Origin: an uncultured Croceitalea sp.
Lineage (GTDB): Bacteria > Bacteroidota > Bacteroidia > Flavobacteriales > Flavobacteriaceae
Direction of reading: 5' to 3'
Assembly (NCBI GenBank): GCA_947503285.1
Contig: CANNDD010000002.1
Location: 310,001-374,000 of the forward strand
DNA: 64,000 nt
Shown: piece by piece, positions 53,975-63,159 of the stretch
Position numbering within the stretch: the stretch's first letter is position 1
Layout of the letters: the number at the start of each line of letters is the position of its first letter
Notes under the pieces: generated by a model
Told to the model about the DNA's origin: nothing
What the model saw: the letters and a program-made list of their open reading frames with translations, nothing else
The model's database searches: none
Translations under genes and position numbers: made by a program

Positions 53975-54481
53975 CTATTTTTTATATTTATCATTTAAGA
54001 GCTTGATGATCTCATCGGTAAGGTCTTGTGTATCATCACCGTATAAAACGCTACCACCTTCACCACCACCTAATATGTAGGTAAAACCATTTGCTTTTCC
54101 ATAGGCTTTTATTTCAGCACGCACATTGCTGACAACGCTATCCATTTCAGTCTGGCCAGAAGCCTGAAGTTGCTGTTCTTCTTGTTGCAATTGCTGGCTC
54201 ATAAATTGGCCACGCTGTTGTATTAAACCATATTCTTCTTGCTGTTTTTTCTGTGACATTTTCTGTGCTTTTGCTTGAAACTCTTGAAATTCAAGTTGAA
54301 ACGCCTGTGAAATACTGTCACGTTTTTTGTTAAGTGCCTCGGCCTTTACCTTATATTTAGCCTCAACATCAAGTTTTTCAGTATAGCCGTCCATAACCTT
54401 AACATTATCGACGTATCCGATTTTGTTTTGTTGACAGGCTGTCAAAACCACAGCAGCCAGAATCAATACTACTTTTTTCAT
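53975..54481 (-). CDS. OmpH/Skp family outer membrane protein chaperone
   Basis: 168 residues. Lipoprotein signal (AAVVLTAC, Cys16) followed by IGYVDNVKVMDGY, a coiled-coil arm (about 40-115, very rich in Gln/Lys/Glu) and a C-terminal strand block TYILGGGEGGSVLYGDDTQD. Skp holds unfolded outer membrane proteins in the periplasm. The lipid anchor is unusual against soluble E. coli Skp but is common in this phylum. Confidence 0.87.
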   Translation of the reverse strand: MKKVVLILAAVVLTACQQNKIGYVDNVKVMDGYTEKLDVEAKYKVKAEALNKKRDSISQAFQLEFQEFQAKAQKMSQKKQQEEYGLIQQRGQFMSQQLQQEEQQLQASGQTEMDSVVSNVRAEIKAYGKANGFTYILGGGEGGSVLYGDDTQDLTDEIIKLLNDKYKK

Positions 54482-54500
54482 GTTTTATTTTTAAGTTCGG

Positions 54501-54529
54501 CAAAAATATAAAAAGGGTTTTCAATACAA
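54501..54529 (-). promoter_or_regulatory. Promoter of the Skp-like gene
   Basis: On the minus strand TTG (54527-54529), an 18-base spacer and TATTTTTG (54501-54508) match the consensus exactly. RNA would start about 12 bases before the ATG at 54481. Confidence 0.72.
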
Positions 54530-54703
54530 CAGAACATTAGGTTTTTATTGACGCACATGCCATATAACAAAAATCTATTGATTATTCTCCAAACTATTTG
54601 TAGTTCTTATGGAAAAGCCTCTCAAATAAAGCGTTCTCTAGGCAGTATGCCTATTTAATGGTAGTAATGCTTATAGTGTCTTCAAAAAGTTGTTATAATT
54701 GGC

Positions 54704-55534
54704 TTATTTCGATTTTTCAAGTATGTAGATATGCGAAGAATACTCTTTTGTTCGATTTGCCTTTAAATTTGACTTCAACCCGATATAAAATGCTTTGAGT
54801 AGATTCTGCCTGCCCGTTTTATATTTCTCAGAGAGCATAGAGACATAAAAGGAATCCAACTTCATCGGTTTGGTTTCGCTAACTTTCATTCCGATAGCTT
54901 CGAATAGTTTCGTTATCGCGTTTTTAGAAAAATGCCATAAATGTCTAGGCACATCATAGGCGGCCCAAAACTCTTTATAATGCTTTGCATCAAATGATTT
55001 AAAATTAGGAACGGCGACAAGCAGCACCCCATCTTGCTTTAGTAATGTTTCAATGTTCTTAATTTCATGTTTTAAATTGGGCAAATGTTCTAAAACATGC
55101 CACAATGTGATAACATCGTATTTTTCGTTCGATGTATTTTCCAAATTTTCTTCTAAAACGATTCCCTTGTCTCGTGCATTTTTTCTTGCCAACTGGTTAG
55201 GTTCAATTCCCCTTACCGTCCAATTTGATTTTTTAGCTTCTAAAAGAAAATCCCCGGTACCTGCCCCTACATCCAAGAGGGTTCTGCCATTAGGTGAAAC
55301 GGACTTAAGCAATCTCACTTTTTTCTTTAGGCTATAGGTCTTTGCTAATTGATAGATTTTATCGACCAGTGTTCTTTTTGAATCCGTATGTGAGATATAA
55401 TTCCCACTTTCATAATAGCTACTTAACTCTTTTGGTTGGGGTTGGGTGACCAACATGTCAAGCATTTCGTCATGGTACAGTTCAAAGGCTTGATGTGAAA
55501 CGGAATAATCTTTAGTTTTTAAATACAACTTCAT
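54704..55534 (-). CDS. Class I SAM-dependent methyltransferase
   Basis: 276 residues. Motif I is LLDVGAGTGDFLLEAK (about 88-103), the acidic end of strand 2 is RGIEPNQLAR, and post-I motifs include VITLWHVLEHLP. A C-terminal block of about 70 residues may define the substrate, which is unknown. Its start overlaps the lipoprotein gene by 23 bases, so translation is coupled. Confidence 0.87.
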   Translation of the reverse strand: MKLYLKTKDYSVSHQAFELYHDEMLDMLVTQPQPKELSSYYESGNYISHTDSKRTLVDKIYQLAKTYSLKKKVRLLKSVSPNGRTLLDVGAGTGDFLLEAKKSNWTVRGIEPNQLARKNARDKGIVLEENLENTSNEKYDVITLWHVLEHLPNLKHEIKNIETLLKQDGVLLVAVPNFKSFDAKHYKEFWAAYDVPRHLWHFSKNAITKLFEAIGMKVSETKPMKLDSFYVSMLSEKYKTGRQNLLKAFYIGLKSNLKANRTKEYSSHIYILEKSK

Positions 55535-56060
55535 TGTAATTGTAGGTAGAAAGATACTCTTCTTTTAAGTTTCGAAGATACGTTAAAACCAAAGCCTTTG
55601 AAATAGAATCGTCATGTAAACAGTCTTTTTGCGTTGCACTAAAAACCTCAATGGCAATATACCAATTGCCGACCCGTGAAGTATGCATGTCATCTAATAT
55701 GGGCTCTTCAAAATCTGCGGCTTGGTTAAGGATGCCATCAATCAGAAGCGGAATTAAATTTATGGTCTTGGTCGGAATTTCTACTTCATAGTACGAAAAG
55801 AAAAACTCTTGATCATCAATCTTAAAAGGAACTTGTACGTCTACATAATAATCTAGAAGCCCAAACTTTGTGTTCACATAGTCATAAAAATGCCCCTCGT
55901 CTTTAGGGTCGGCAAATACAAAAGTGGTCTTTTTTGGCAGCCCTCTTTTGAATTTTTTTCCTTCGGTCAATTTATAATCCGTGATAGTTGGTGCTATTCT
56001 TAGCGGAACACAAGAGCCTAGAAGCAACAACACAAAACATAATAGAAGTGTTTTATTCAT
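55512..56060 (-). CDS. Hypothetical lipoprotein
   Basis: 182 residues. Lipobox cysteine at residue 17 (LLLLGSCVP). The mature protein is mostly beta with aromatic blocks (FVFADPKDEGHFYDYVNTK and YNEVVFKN at the end). No family recognised. It overlaps the methyltransferase gene and is downstream of mnmG on the same strand, 157 bases apart. Confidence 0.65.
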   Translation of the reverse strand: MNKTLLLCFVLLLLGSCVPLRIAPTITDYKLTEGKKFKRGLPKKTTFVFADPKDEGHFYDYVNTKFGLLDYYVDVQVPFKIDDQEFFFSYYEVEIPTKTINLIPLLIDGILNQAADFEEPILDDMHTSRVGNWYIAIEVFSATQKDCLHDDSISKALVLTYLRNLKEEYLSTYNYNEVVFKN

Positions 56061-56192
56061 TTTTGAAGCTTATTTAGTCGTGTAAAAAGCAACAAGAATT
56101 ACGCCAAGATGATTTAAAATACTTGTGGCAAATCATCTTTCCTCTATTATAAAAAAGCCATGCAAATCTAAATGAAGGAAAATCGCGAAGAA

Positions 56193-56208
56193 TGTTCCAC
56201 GTGGAACA
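56193..56208. other. parS-like centromere site, copy 1
   Basis: TGTTCCACGTGGAACA, a perfect 16-bp palindrome lying just past the mnmG stop. It differs from the classical parS (TGTTTCACGTGAAACA) at two symmetrical positions. ParB binds such sites to organise chromosome segregation. The copy lies in the spacer between mnmG and a lipoprotein gene. Confidence 0.65.
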
Positions 56209-56216
56209 AGAAGTGT

Positions 56217-58085
56217 TTACCTTCCTAAAAAAACCAGCAAGACGCTTATATCGGCTGGTGAAACTCCACTAATTCTTGACGCCTGTGATATGGTAACGGG
56301 TCTAATGGATTCTAATTTCTCCCGGGCCTCATAAGACAAAGACTTCAGTTTTCCATAGTCAAAATCGTCAGGTATCTTAATATTCTCTAAACGCAACAAC
56401 TTATCTGCGTTGGTTTTTTCTTTGGCAATGTACCCTGAATACTTTACCTGAATCTCCGTTTGCTCCAGAACTTCAGCGTCAAATTCGTTCTTAGCAATGA
56501 AGTCGGAAACAGCGTTCAATCGCCTCATATGTTCCATCGTGATTTTAGGCCTTGAAAACACTTTGAACATTTTATCGGCCTGTTTAACCGGAGATGATGA
56601 AACCTCTTCTAAAATCGGATTTACCTCTTCTGGCGTAAAGCTCGTTTTTCTAAAAAACTCTATGAACCTATTCGAATTTTTCTGCTTCTCCTCCATCTTT
56701 TCCAAACGTTCTTTACCCGCCAACCCCAATTCATAACTTCGTGGGGTCAATCTCAAATCTGCATTATCTTGTCTTAGCAACGTACGGTACTCCGCCCTCG
56801 AGGTAAACATGCGATACGGTTCTTCGGTACCTTTGGTTATTAAATCATCAATTAAAACCCCAATATAAGCCTCATCCCTTTTTAAAATAAAAGTTTCCTC
56901 TTCATTTATTTTAAGGTGTGCATTTATACCAGCCATCAGGCCTTGTGATGCAGCTTCCTCGTATCCGGTAGTTCCATTGATCTGTCCGGCAAAATAGAGG
57001 TTCTCTACTAGCTTTGTCTCTAGGGTGTGCTTCAACTGTGTTGGCGGGAAATAATCGTATTCAATAGCATAGCCTGGTCTAAAGAATTTGACATTCTCAA
57101 AACCGACTACCGATTTAAGCGCCTTGTATTGCACATCTTCAGGGAGTGATGTAGAAAACCCGTTTACATAAACCTCAACGGTATGCCATCCCTCTGGTTC
57201 TACAAATATTTGATGTGCATCTTTATCCGCAAAACGATGGATCTTATCTTCAATAGAGGGGCAATACCTTGGCCCAATACTCTTGATCCTACCATTGAAC
57301 ATTGGTGATCTATCAAAACCCTCACGAAGCAGATCGTGAACCAATTCGCTCGTGTGTGTCATATGACAATCTCGTTGCTCTTGCAGCACCGGTGTGTCTA
57401 GATATGAAAACTTTTCGGGTTTCTCATCCCCTGGTTGCAAGATCATTTTTGAATAATCCAATGATCTGCCATCGACTCTTGGGGGGGTTCCTGTTTTCAT
57501 TCTTCCGCTCTCAAAACCAAAATCAGAGAGTTGTTCCGTAATTCCCGTTGCCGCTTTTTCTCCTGCCCTTCCTCCTCCAAATTGCTTTTCTCCTATGTGA
57601 ATAAGGCCATTCAAAAAAGTGCCGTTAGTCAAAATTACAGCTCTACACTTAATGTCAATACCTAACGATGATCGTACACCGACCACCCTGTTTTTTTCGA
57701 CCAAAAGACCCGAAACCATTTCTTGATAGAAATCCACGTTCGGTGTAGCCTCTAGTGCCAAACGCCATTCTTCTGCAAAACGCATTCTGTCATTTTGAGC
57801 TCGAGGACTCCACATCGCCGGTCCTTTTGACTTGTTAAGCATCTTAAACTGAATAGCCGATTTGTCGGTTACAATTCCGCTCATCCCCCCTAAGGCATCT
57901 ATCTCACGAACAATCTGGCCCTTGGCGATACCGCCCATAGCGGGGTTGCAAGACATTTGACCTATCGTTTGAAGGTTCATCGTAACCAACAGCGTTTTAG
58001 ACCCCATATTCGCAGAAGCGGCGGCGGCCTCTGCACCGGCATGACCCCCACCAACGACCACTACATCGTATTCTTTCTCAAACAT
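56217..58085 (-). CDS. mnmG: tRNA uridine 5-carboxymethylaminomethyl modification enzyme MnmG (GidA)
   Basis: 622 residues. FAD site VVGGGHAGAEAAAA (about 10-23), the MSCNPAMGGIAKGQ block with the catalytic-cysteine region, TGTPPRVDG, GQINGTTGYEEAASQG and the C-terminal SRISGVSPADISVLL are all present. With MnmE it modifies the wobble uridine of several tRNAs. It is 4 bases from ybeY and is flanked by parS-like sites, which fits its usual position near the origin in many bacteria. Confidence 0.97.
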   Translation of the reverse strand: MFEKEYDVVVVGGGHAGAEAAAASANMGSKTLLVTMNLQTIGQMSCNPAMGGIAKGQIVREIDALGGMSGIVTDKSAIQFKMLNKSKGPAMWSPRAQNDRMRFAEEWRLALEATPNVDFYQEMVSGLLVEKNRVVGVRSSLGIDIKCRAVILTNGTFLNGLIHIGEKQFGGGRAGEKAATGITEQLSDFGFESGRMKTGTPPRVDGRSLDYSKMILQPGDEKPEKFSYLDTPVLQEQRDCHMTHTSELVHDLLREGFDRSPMFNGRIKSIGPRYCPSIEDKIHRFADKDAHQIFVEPEGWHTVEVYVNGFSTSLPEDVQYKALKSVVGFENVKFFRPGYAIEYDYFPPTQLKHTLETKLVENLYFAGQINGTTGYEEAASQGLMAGINAHLKINEEETFILKRDEAYIGVLIDDLITKGTEEPYRMFTSRAEYRTLLRQDNADLRLTPRSYELGLAGKERLEKMEEKQKNSNRFIEFFRKTSFTPEEVNPILEEVSSSPVKQADKMFKVFSRPKITMEHMRRLNAVSDFIAKNEFDAEVLEQTEIQVKYSGYIAKEKTNADKLLRLENIKIPDDFDYGKLKSLSYEAREKLESIRPVTISQASRISGVSPADISVLLVFLGR

Positions 58086-58089
58086 AACT

Positions 58090-58512
58090 CTATTGTTCCA
58101 CGTGAAACATTTTCATCGCCTTCTCCTCTTCCAACCTCATTAATTTTGCTTCTTCATTCGATTTATCCTTATGGCCGAACAAATGCAACACTCCATGGCT
58201 CATCACTCTTCTTAACTCTACTTCAAACTCCGTATTATATTTTTCCGCGTTATCCCTTACCCTTTCAACAGAAATGAAAATGTCTCCAGAAATCTCCATT
58301 CCATTTCCGTAATCAAAAGTTATAATATCGGTGTACGTATCATGCCCTAAATAATTTAAATTGATTTTATTTAGGTATTTGTCATCACAAAAAATATAGC
58401 TGAGTGCTCCCATATTCTTTGCGTCCTTAACAACTATCCTATGAATCCAATCGGAATACTCTTCTTCATTATTTAACGCGAAATCAATCTCATAGTTAAA
58501 ATCCACCATCAT
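58090..58512 (-). CDS. ybeY: Endoribonuclease YbeY, rRNA maturation factor
   Basis: 140 residues (139 from the second of two ATGs). Metal site SHGVLHLFGHKDKSNEE: His106 and His110 are conserved, but the third ligand of E. coli YbeY (His124) is aspartate (Asp116) here, the pattern I recall from other Bacteroidota. It processes 16S rRNA ends. Its 5' end overlaps the DUF4175 gene by 17 bases. Its last residues FHVEQ are encoded by parS-like copy 2. Confidence 0.93.
   Translation of the reverse strand: MMVDFNYEIDFALNNEEEYSDWIHRIVVKDAKNMGALSYIFCDDKYLNKINLNYLGHDTYTDIITFDYGNGMEISGDIFISVERVRDNAEKYNTEFEVELRRVMSHGVLHLFGHKDKSNEEAKLMRLEEEKAMKMFHVEQ
58094..58109. other. parS-like centromere site, copy 2 (inside ybeY)
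   Basis: TGTTCCACGTGAAACA, identical to the well-known Bacillus-type parS sequence and within one base of the perfect palindrome TGTTTCACGTGAAACA. It lies in the last six codons of ybeY and just upstream of the mnmG start codon. It is 1.9 kb from copy 1. Confidence 0.75.
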
Positions 58513-61500
58513 TTTTAAAGTAACTTTGAACCTTACCTTGATAATTTTTCCGCAAAGGTAATGCTTGTCTATTTAATATTTCAATAGTGTTCTTTTCCTC
58601 TTTTAATAATGCAGGTTTCGTAGTTATCGGGTTTCTGAATTCTTCCTGATTGACCTGACTCTTTCTTTCCTGCTTTTGACCCTGTTTCAAAACTGCATTC
58701 TCCAACTTCAACAACTGTTGCTGTATTCGGTTTACCTTATCTTTCGTCCTTTGGGTTATGCCATTCTCTATTAAATCATTCTCAAAATTTTCCATCTGCC
58801 TCACCAACTTTTTCGCCAAATCCCTTTTATCCTTTTCAATGATGTTCTTTAATTGTTCCTCTAGTTTTTGACGAATTACTTGCTGCTCTTTATATATCTC
58901 ATACAACTCCTTTAATTCTTGTTCTGACGGAGCGTTTCCGGACTCATTGCCCTCCCCGTCACCATTCCCATTCCCTTTCTTTCCCTTCTTTCCATTACCC
59001 TCGGCACCTTCTTTTCCCTGATTTCCTTTTCCATCCTCATTTCCTCCTGCATCGCTTTTTCCATTCTTCCCTTCTTTTCCCTCTCCTTCTTCACCTTGTT
59101 GTCCTTCTTTACCTTCTCCTTCTTGCTGTCCTTTATTCCCTTCCTTTCCTGCTCCCTCCAATTTCTCTTTTAAAGATTGCTGTCCTTTAATAATATCAGG
59201 TAATTGAAATCCCTCACCTTGACCTTGCCCTTGCCCAGACTGCATGCTTTGTTGCATATTATCGAGCAAGTCCGCCAAAAAATCCGCCAGACTATTGGCC
59301 GCTGTTAGTACATACTGTTGATATGAAGCACCTTGATACACCTGATTCTCGGCAATACTCCCTAAAGACTTATCGATATTATAATATACCTCTGTTATCT
59401 GTTCATTGACAAACTCAGAAAGTTCTGCCCTTCGCAACGACAATGCGAACAGACTATCATCAACATGTTCAAATAAGCCTCGAAGTTCTTTCTGTCTTTT
59501 TACCGTATTTGAAAATTGACTTATTTCACCATCTGAAGTCTGAAGTTCATCAAACAAATTTTCTTGTTTAAACGAAAATGTAACCAAATTATCCAATATT
59601 TGACGCAACATTTCAGCGTCTTCGGTAATACTAGACCCGCCGCCGGACATTGCAGCACTTTGCTGTAATCCCTCACTAAGCTCTTTCAATTTTTGCGCCG
59701 CAGACCTCTGCTTTTGGGAAGTTTTTTTGCCAGCTTGTTCCTTCTGTTCTTCACCGCCAGACTCCTCTATTTGCTGCTGTTTATCAATTTCGTCAAGCGC
59801 CTCTTTCTGATCCTTCTTGACCCCCTCTTGTTTTTCTTTACTGGCTTCAATAGCCAACGGCTTCTTTAAATCAGCATTATCCTTTTTAACTTCATTGATC
59901 TCTTCAGCCAACTCTTCAAATTTCTCATTCAACTTTTGCTGTTCCTCCTTTGAAAAATCTTCCCCTAGCTCAGATTTTGACAATTGCTCTTGTTCCTTCG
60001 CTAGTTTGTCCAAATCTTGCGCCAATTGCGCCACCTTCTCCGTTACGTAATAACGCTTGGTCAACTCTAATAGCTGTTCCAAATTCCTTTTGCTATTACT
60101 TTGTTTTTTGCTTAGTTCCTCCAGCTTCTTTTTAAGATCTTCTTTATCAATCTTATCGGCAACCTTATTAAGTTCCTCCAAAAGTTTCCTATTTTTCTCC
60201 GCCTCTTTTTCTTGTCGTTCTAGGCGTTCTTGTAATAGTTTGTTCAGTTTATCATCAGTCTCATTTTTGTTCAAATTCTCTTTAAGCTGTTTACTGAACT
60301 TTTGCATCATCTCTTCTTGCTGCTCTTGCTTTTGTAAAAATTCCTTTATTTGACTTTTCTCATTATAATTGATGCCTTCATTTTGCTTTTGTTTATCGTT
60401 GATTTTCTTTAAGGCCTCTTGTTGTTCCTTAAAAATCTCTAAAGACTTGTCAAGATTCTTTAAAATTGATTTTTGAGCATTTAACTCTTTGTTTTTCAAT
60501 TGGTTATCATCTAATACCACAGTTCGAAAGACCTTACTCTTCACAGATTTCCCATTTCGTAGTCCGTCATTATCAAATACCTCAAAATACAACTCATATT
60601 CCTTGCCCTTCTCCAATTCAAGCCCGGATGGAAACGTGTAATAAAACTGTTCTACATTGACCTTAGAATTTAATAAGCGTAACCTTCTAGAACTTTTTTC
60701 TTCATTCTCAGCATAGTACACCAAATCAATACTCCGAAGTCTAATATCATCATTTGCCAAGCCGGCGTAATAGGAAACATTCGGATTCAGGGAGTCTAAA
60801 GTTTGTTCTACCTTGACATTAGGATATCCATCTTTTATCACTTTTAACTGATACCCCAGTTTTTCAAATTCTTCAATGTTTTCATTTGAGGTGGTAATCG
60901 CATAAGACAGCTCGTTATAAATACGTTTCCCATAGCTAAACTTATCACCAGATCTTTCAAAAGATACAATAGTGTCCTTAGTTTCAAAATCAATAGCGTT
61001 GGTGTGCACCCCTTTCACATTCCAACTGACCTTTGTGCCTTCGGGTACCGTGGCGTTACCTGTGCCACTAACCGTCTCATTTCTTTTGCCCAGATACGCC
61101 GGGTATTGCAATTGCATCTCAAAACCCTGAATAGCAGGAACATTGCCTACGGCAATCTTATACGTTCTAGAATCGTATCCATTGGATGTAAAATAAAACG
61201 AGGTAGACTTTAACGGTGGTCGAAATGTATGTTGAAATTTAGCACCTTGGGCTTGCATCAATAGCTGCTTCCCATCAATGACTATGAATACGTTTTCAGG
61301 CTTCACATTGCCTTCGGTACGCAATTCTATGGTTAAGGCCTCATTTTCTAAAATACTTAAATCTTGGTTTAGCAATATAAATGAAAAAGGTGCTGGTGGC
61401 TCATAGGCCAAATCATAGTTTACCACCCTTTTGTAAGAGCCGAAAAATTCAGCGCTATTTCCGAAAATCCAAATAAGTCCAAAAATCAAGATTGGCACTA

Positions 61501-61969
61501 AGGTGTATTTCACATACTTCAAGTTCTGCTTATAATCCACCGCCTTAACAAACGGTACCGACCTCATCTTTTCTGAGCGCTGACTAATCGCCGCTTCTAA
61601 TAAATCAGATTGTTGTGTATTCCCTTGAAGGTCAAGAAGATTGACCAGCTTATCACCGACTTCAGGAAAGTGCTTTCCAATAATCACCGATGCTTCTTTA
61701 TGTGATATACCCTTTTTTACTTTGAACAAATAGAACAATGGCACCAAAATATAACGGTAAAGAAGTATCAATTCGATGGTTATAAAAGCCATCAAGAGTA
61801 ACAAACGCCCTGTAGAGCCCATCCAAAGAAAATACTCAATGGCCGTTATAATCAGAAAAAAAAGGAGGCCCAAAGTCAAAAACAAAAACAAGCCTTTTAA
61901 CAAAAGTGTGGTATAAAACTTTTTGGTAAAAGCATTTAGCTTGTCTAGAATACTATCGAAACTGTTCAA
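58496..61969 (-). CDS. DUF4175 family membrane protein, very long coiled coil
   Basis: 1157 residues. Three N-terminal membrane helices (about 20-45, 55-77, 150-172), a beta-rich periplasmic-type region (about 180-480), a long coiled coil (about 490-760, with many Lys/Glu/Gln) and a low-complexity Gly/Gln/Glu/Lys stretch (about 935-1030) before a final coiled coil. The start is TTG at 61969; no early ATG exists. DUF4175 proteins are conserved in Bacteroidota; their function is not established. It overlaps ybeY by 17 bases. Confidence 0.83.
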   Translation of the reverse strand: MNSFDSILDKLNAFTKKFYTTLLLKGLFLFLTLGLLFFLIITAIEYFLWMGSTGRLLLLMAFITIELILLYRYILVPLFYLFKVKKGISHKEASVIIGKHFPEVGDKLVNLLDLQGNTQQSDLLEAAISQRSEKMRSVPFVKAVDYKQNLKYVKYTLVPILIFGLIWIFGNSAEFFGSYKRVVNYDLAYEPPAPFSFILLNQDLSILENEALTIELRTEGNVKPENVFIVIDGKQLLMQAQGAKFQHTFRPPLKSTSFYFTSNGYDSRTYKIAVGNVPAIQGFEMQLQYPAYLGKRNETVSGTGNATVPEGTKVSWNVKGVHTNAIDFETKDTIVSFERSGDKFSYGKRIYNELSYAITTSNENIEEFEKLGYQLKVIKDGYPNVKVEQTLDSLNPNVSYYAGLANDDIRLRSIDLVYYAENEEKSSRRLRLLNSKVNVEQFYYTFPSGLELEKGKEYELYFEVFDNDGLRNGKSVKSKVFRTVVLDDNQLKNKELNAQKSILKNLDKSLEIFKEQQEALKKINDKQKQNEGINYNEKSQIKEFLQKQEQQEEMMQKFSKQLKENLNKNETDDKLNKLLQERLERQEKEAEKNRKLLEELNKVADKIDKEDLKKKLEELSKKQSNSKRNLEQLLELTKRYYVTEKVAQLAQDLDKLAKEQEQLSKSELGEDFSKEEQQKLNEKFEELAEEINEVKKDNADLKKPLAIEASKEKQEGVKKDQKEALDEIDKQQQIEESGGEEQKEQAGKKTSQKQRSAAQKLKELSEGLQQSAAMSGGGSSITEDAEMLRQILDNLVTFSFKQENLFDELQTSDGEISQFSNTVKRQKELRGLFEHVDDSLFALSLRRAELSEFVNEQITEVYYNIDKSLGSIAENQVYQGASYQQYVLTAANSLADFLADLLDNMQQSMQSGQGQGQGEGFQLPDIIKGQQSLKEKLEGAGKEGNKGQQEGEGKEGQQGEEGEGKEGKNGKSDAGGNEDGKGNQGKEGAEGNGKKGKKGNGNGDGEGNESGNAPSEQELKELYEIYKEQQVIRQKLEEQLKNIIEKDKRDLAKKLVRQMENFENDLIENGITQRTKDKVNRIQQQLLKLENAVLKQGQKQERKSQVNQEEFRNPITTKPALLKEEKNTIEILNRQALPLRKNYQGKVQSYFKNDGGF

Positions 61970-62043
61970 AATCCGCTATATTTAATACCAAGATACCCGT
62001 TGTTCCATAACGGTCTTGAAAATTTTATGTTAAAATAGATGAT

Positions 62044-63093
62044 ATGAAAGATTTAAAGTACCTAGCAGCATTGACCATACCGATTTCGGCATTCATAAGT
62101 CTCTATTTTAAGGGATATCTAAGTTATTTCACACCCTTCTATGCCTTTGCCATCATTCCCTTTTTAGAAGTATTATTGCCCCATGATACTTCAAACCTAG
62201 AAGGTGAACAATTGAAAAAGAAAAGCAAAAGCAAGCTGTTCGATTGGATGCTCTACTTAAACATTCCCATGGTATTCGGTTTTCTATTTTATGCCCTTTG
62301 GGACGTTTCGACCCACAGCTATGCCCGATACGAAGAAATAGGCCTAATTTTCTCGATTGGCATTGTATTGGGCGTCAACGGTATCAACGTTGCCCATGAA
62401 CTAGGTCACCGTCAGCATACTTTTGAGCGCTATCTAGGCAAATTGTTGTTGTTGCCTTCTTTTTACATGCATTTTTATATTGAGCATAATTTCGGACACC
62501 ATTTACATGCTGCCACCAAAGAAGATCCCGCCACCGCCAAATACAATCAAAGCCTCTATTCTTTTTGGTTTACCTCTACCTTTCGACAATACCGCAATGC
62601 TTGGAAAATTCAAAACAGATTGTTGAAATCAGAAAATGAAGGTTTCTTTTCCATGAAAAATGACCTGTTTTTCTATACCCTTTTTCAATTGATCTATGCA
62701 GTATTCGTCTTCCTCTTCTTTGATACCGTTGGATTATGGTTTGCCCTTGCATCAGGGGCAATAGGCTTTCTATTGCTAGAAACGGTCAACTATATTGAAC
62801 ACTATGGGCTTGTTCGTTTTAAAATGCCATCGGGCCGGTACGAAAGGGTTCGTGAGTGCCATTCATGGAACAGCAATCATGTTATAGGCCGCATCGTTCT
62901 TTATGAACTGACCAGGCATAGTGACCATCACTATAAGTCATCTAAAAAATACCAAACCCTCGATTACCATGATATCTCACCCCAGATGCCGTTTGGTTAC
63001 CCCACTTCAATGGTACTTTCGTTCTTGCCTCCCTTGTGGTTTACCATTATGAACAAACGCGTACCGGTCGAGATGCGAAAGACATCCGATTAA
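62044..63093 (+). CDS. Alkane 1-monooxygenase-type membrane hydroxylase (AlkB family)
   Basis: 349 residues with about six membrane helices. The histidine clusters of the AlkB di-iron enzymes are complete: HELGHRQH (HxxxH), EHNFGHHLHAA, the NYIEHYGL motif and TRHSDHHYK. It would hydroxylate the end of an alkane or fatty-acyl chain using an electron donor, such as a rubredoxin or a reductase, not seen beside it. The gene is divergent from the DUF4175 gene and precedes gltX. Confidence 0.9.
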   Translation: MKDLKYLAALTIPISAFISLYFKGYLSYFTPFYAFAIIPFLEVLLPHDTSNLEGEQLKKKSKSKLFDWMLYLNIPMVFGFLFYALWDVSTHSYARYEEIGLIFSIGIVLGVNGINVAHELGHRQHTFERYLGKLLLLPSFYMHFYIEHNFGHHLHAATKEDPATAKYNQSLYSFWFTSTFRQYRNAWKIQNRLLKSENEGFFSMKNDLFFYTLFQLIYAVFVFLFFDTVGLWFALASGAIGFLLLETVNYIEHYGLVRFKMPSGRYERVRECHSWNSNHVIGRIVLYELTRHSDHHYKSSKKYQTLDYHDISPQMPFGYPTSMVLSFLPPLWFTIMNKRVPVEMRKTSD

Positions 63094-63134
63094 TTTGAAT
63101 ACATGATGCCGTCTTACAACTCGCTTTAGGTTAG

Positions 63135-63142
63135 TATCTTTG
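63135..63142 (+). promoter_or_regulatory. -7 promoter element of gltX
   Basis: TATCTTTG matches TAnnTTTG and would start RNA near 63148, about 12 bases before the gltX ATG at 63160. The -33 TTG is absent (TTA is found instead), so this is a partial match. Confidence 0.5.
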
Positions 63143-63159
63143 TGGCTCAATTTTAAAAG

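Noticed and set aside
54639-54653. TAGGCA/TGCCTA mini-hairpin after the methyltransferase gene
   Set aside because: Only a 6-bp stem with no T run on the relevant strand; too weak to call a terminator.
58500-61900. Long open frames on the plus strand opposite the DUF4175 gene
   Set aside because: They are the complement of Lys/Glu/Gln-rich coiled-coil codons, giving Ser/Phe/Cys-rich peptides with no homology or start signals.
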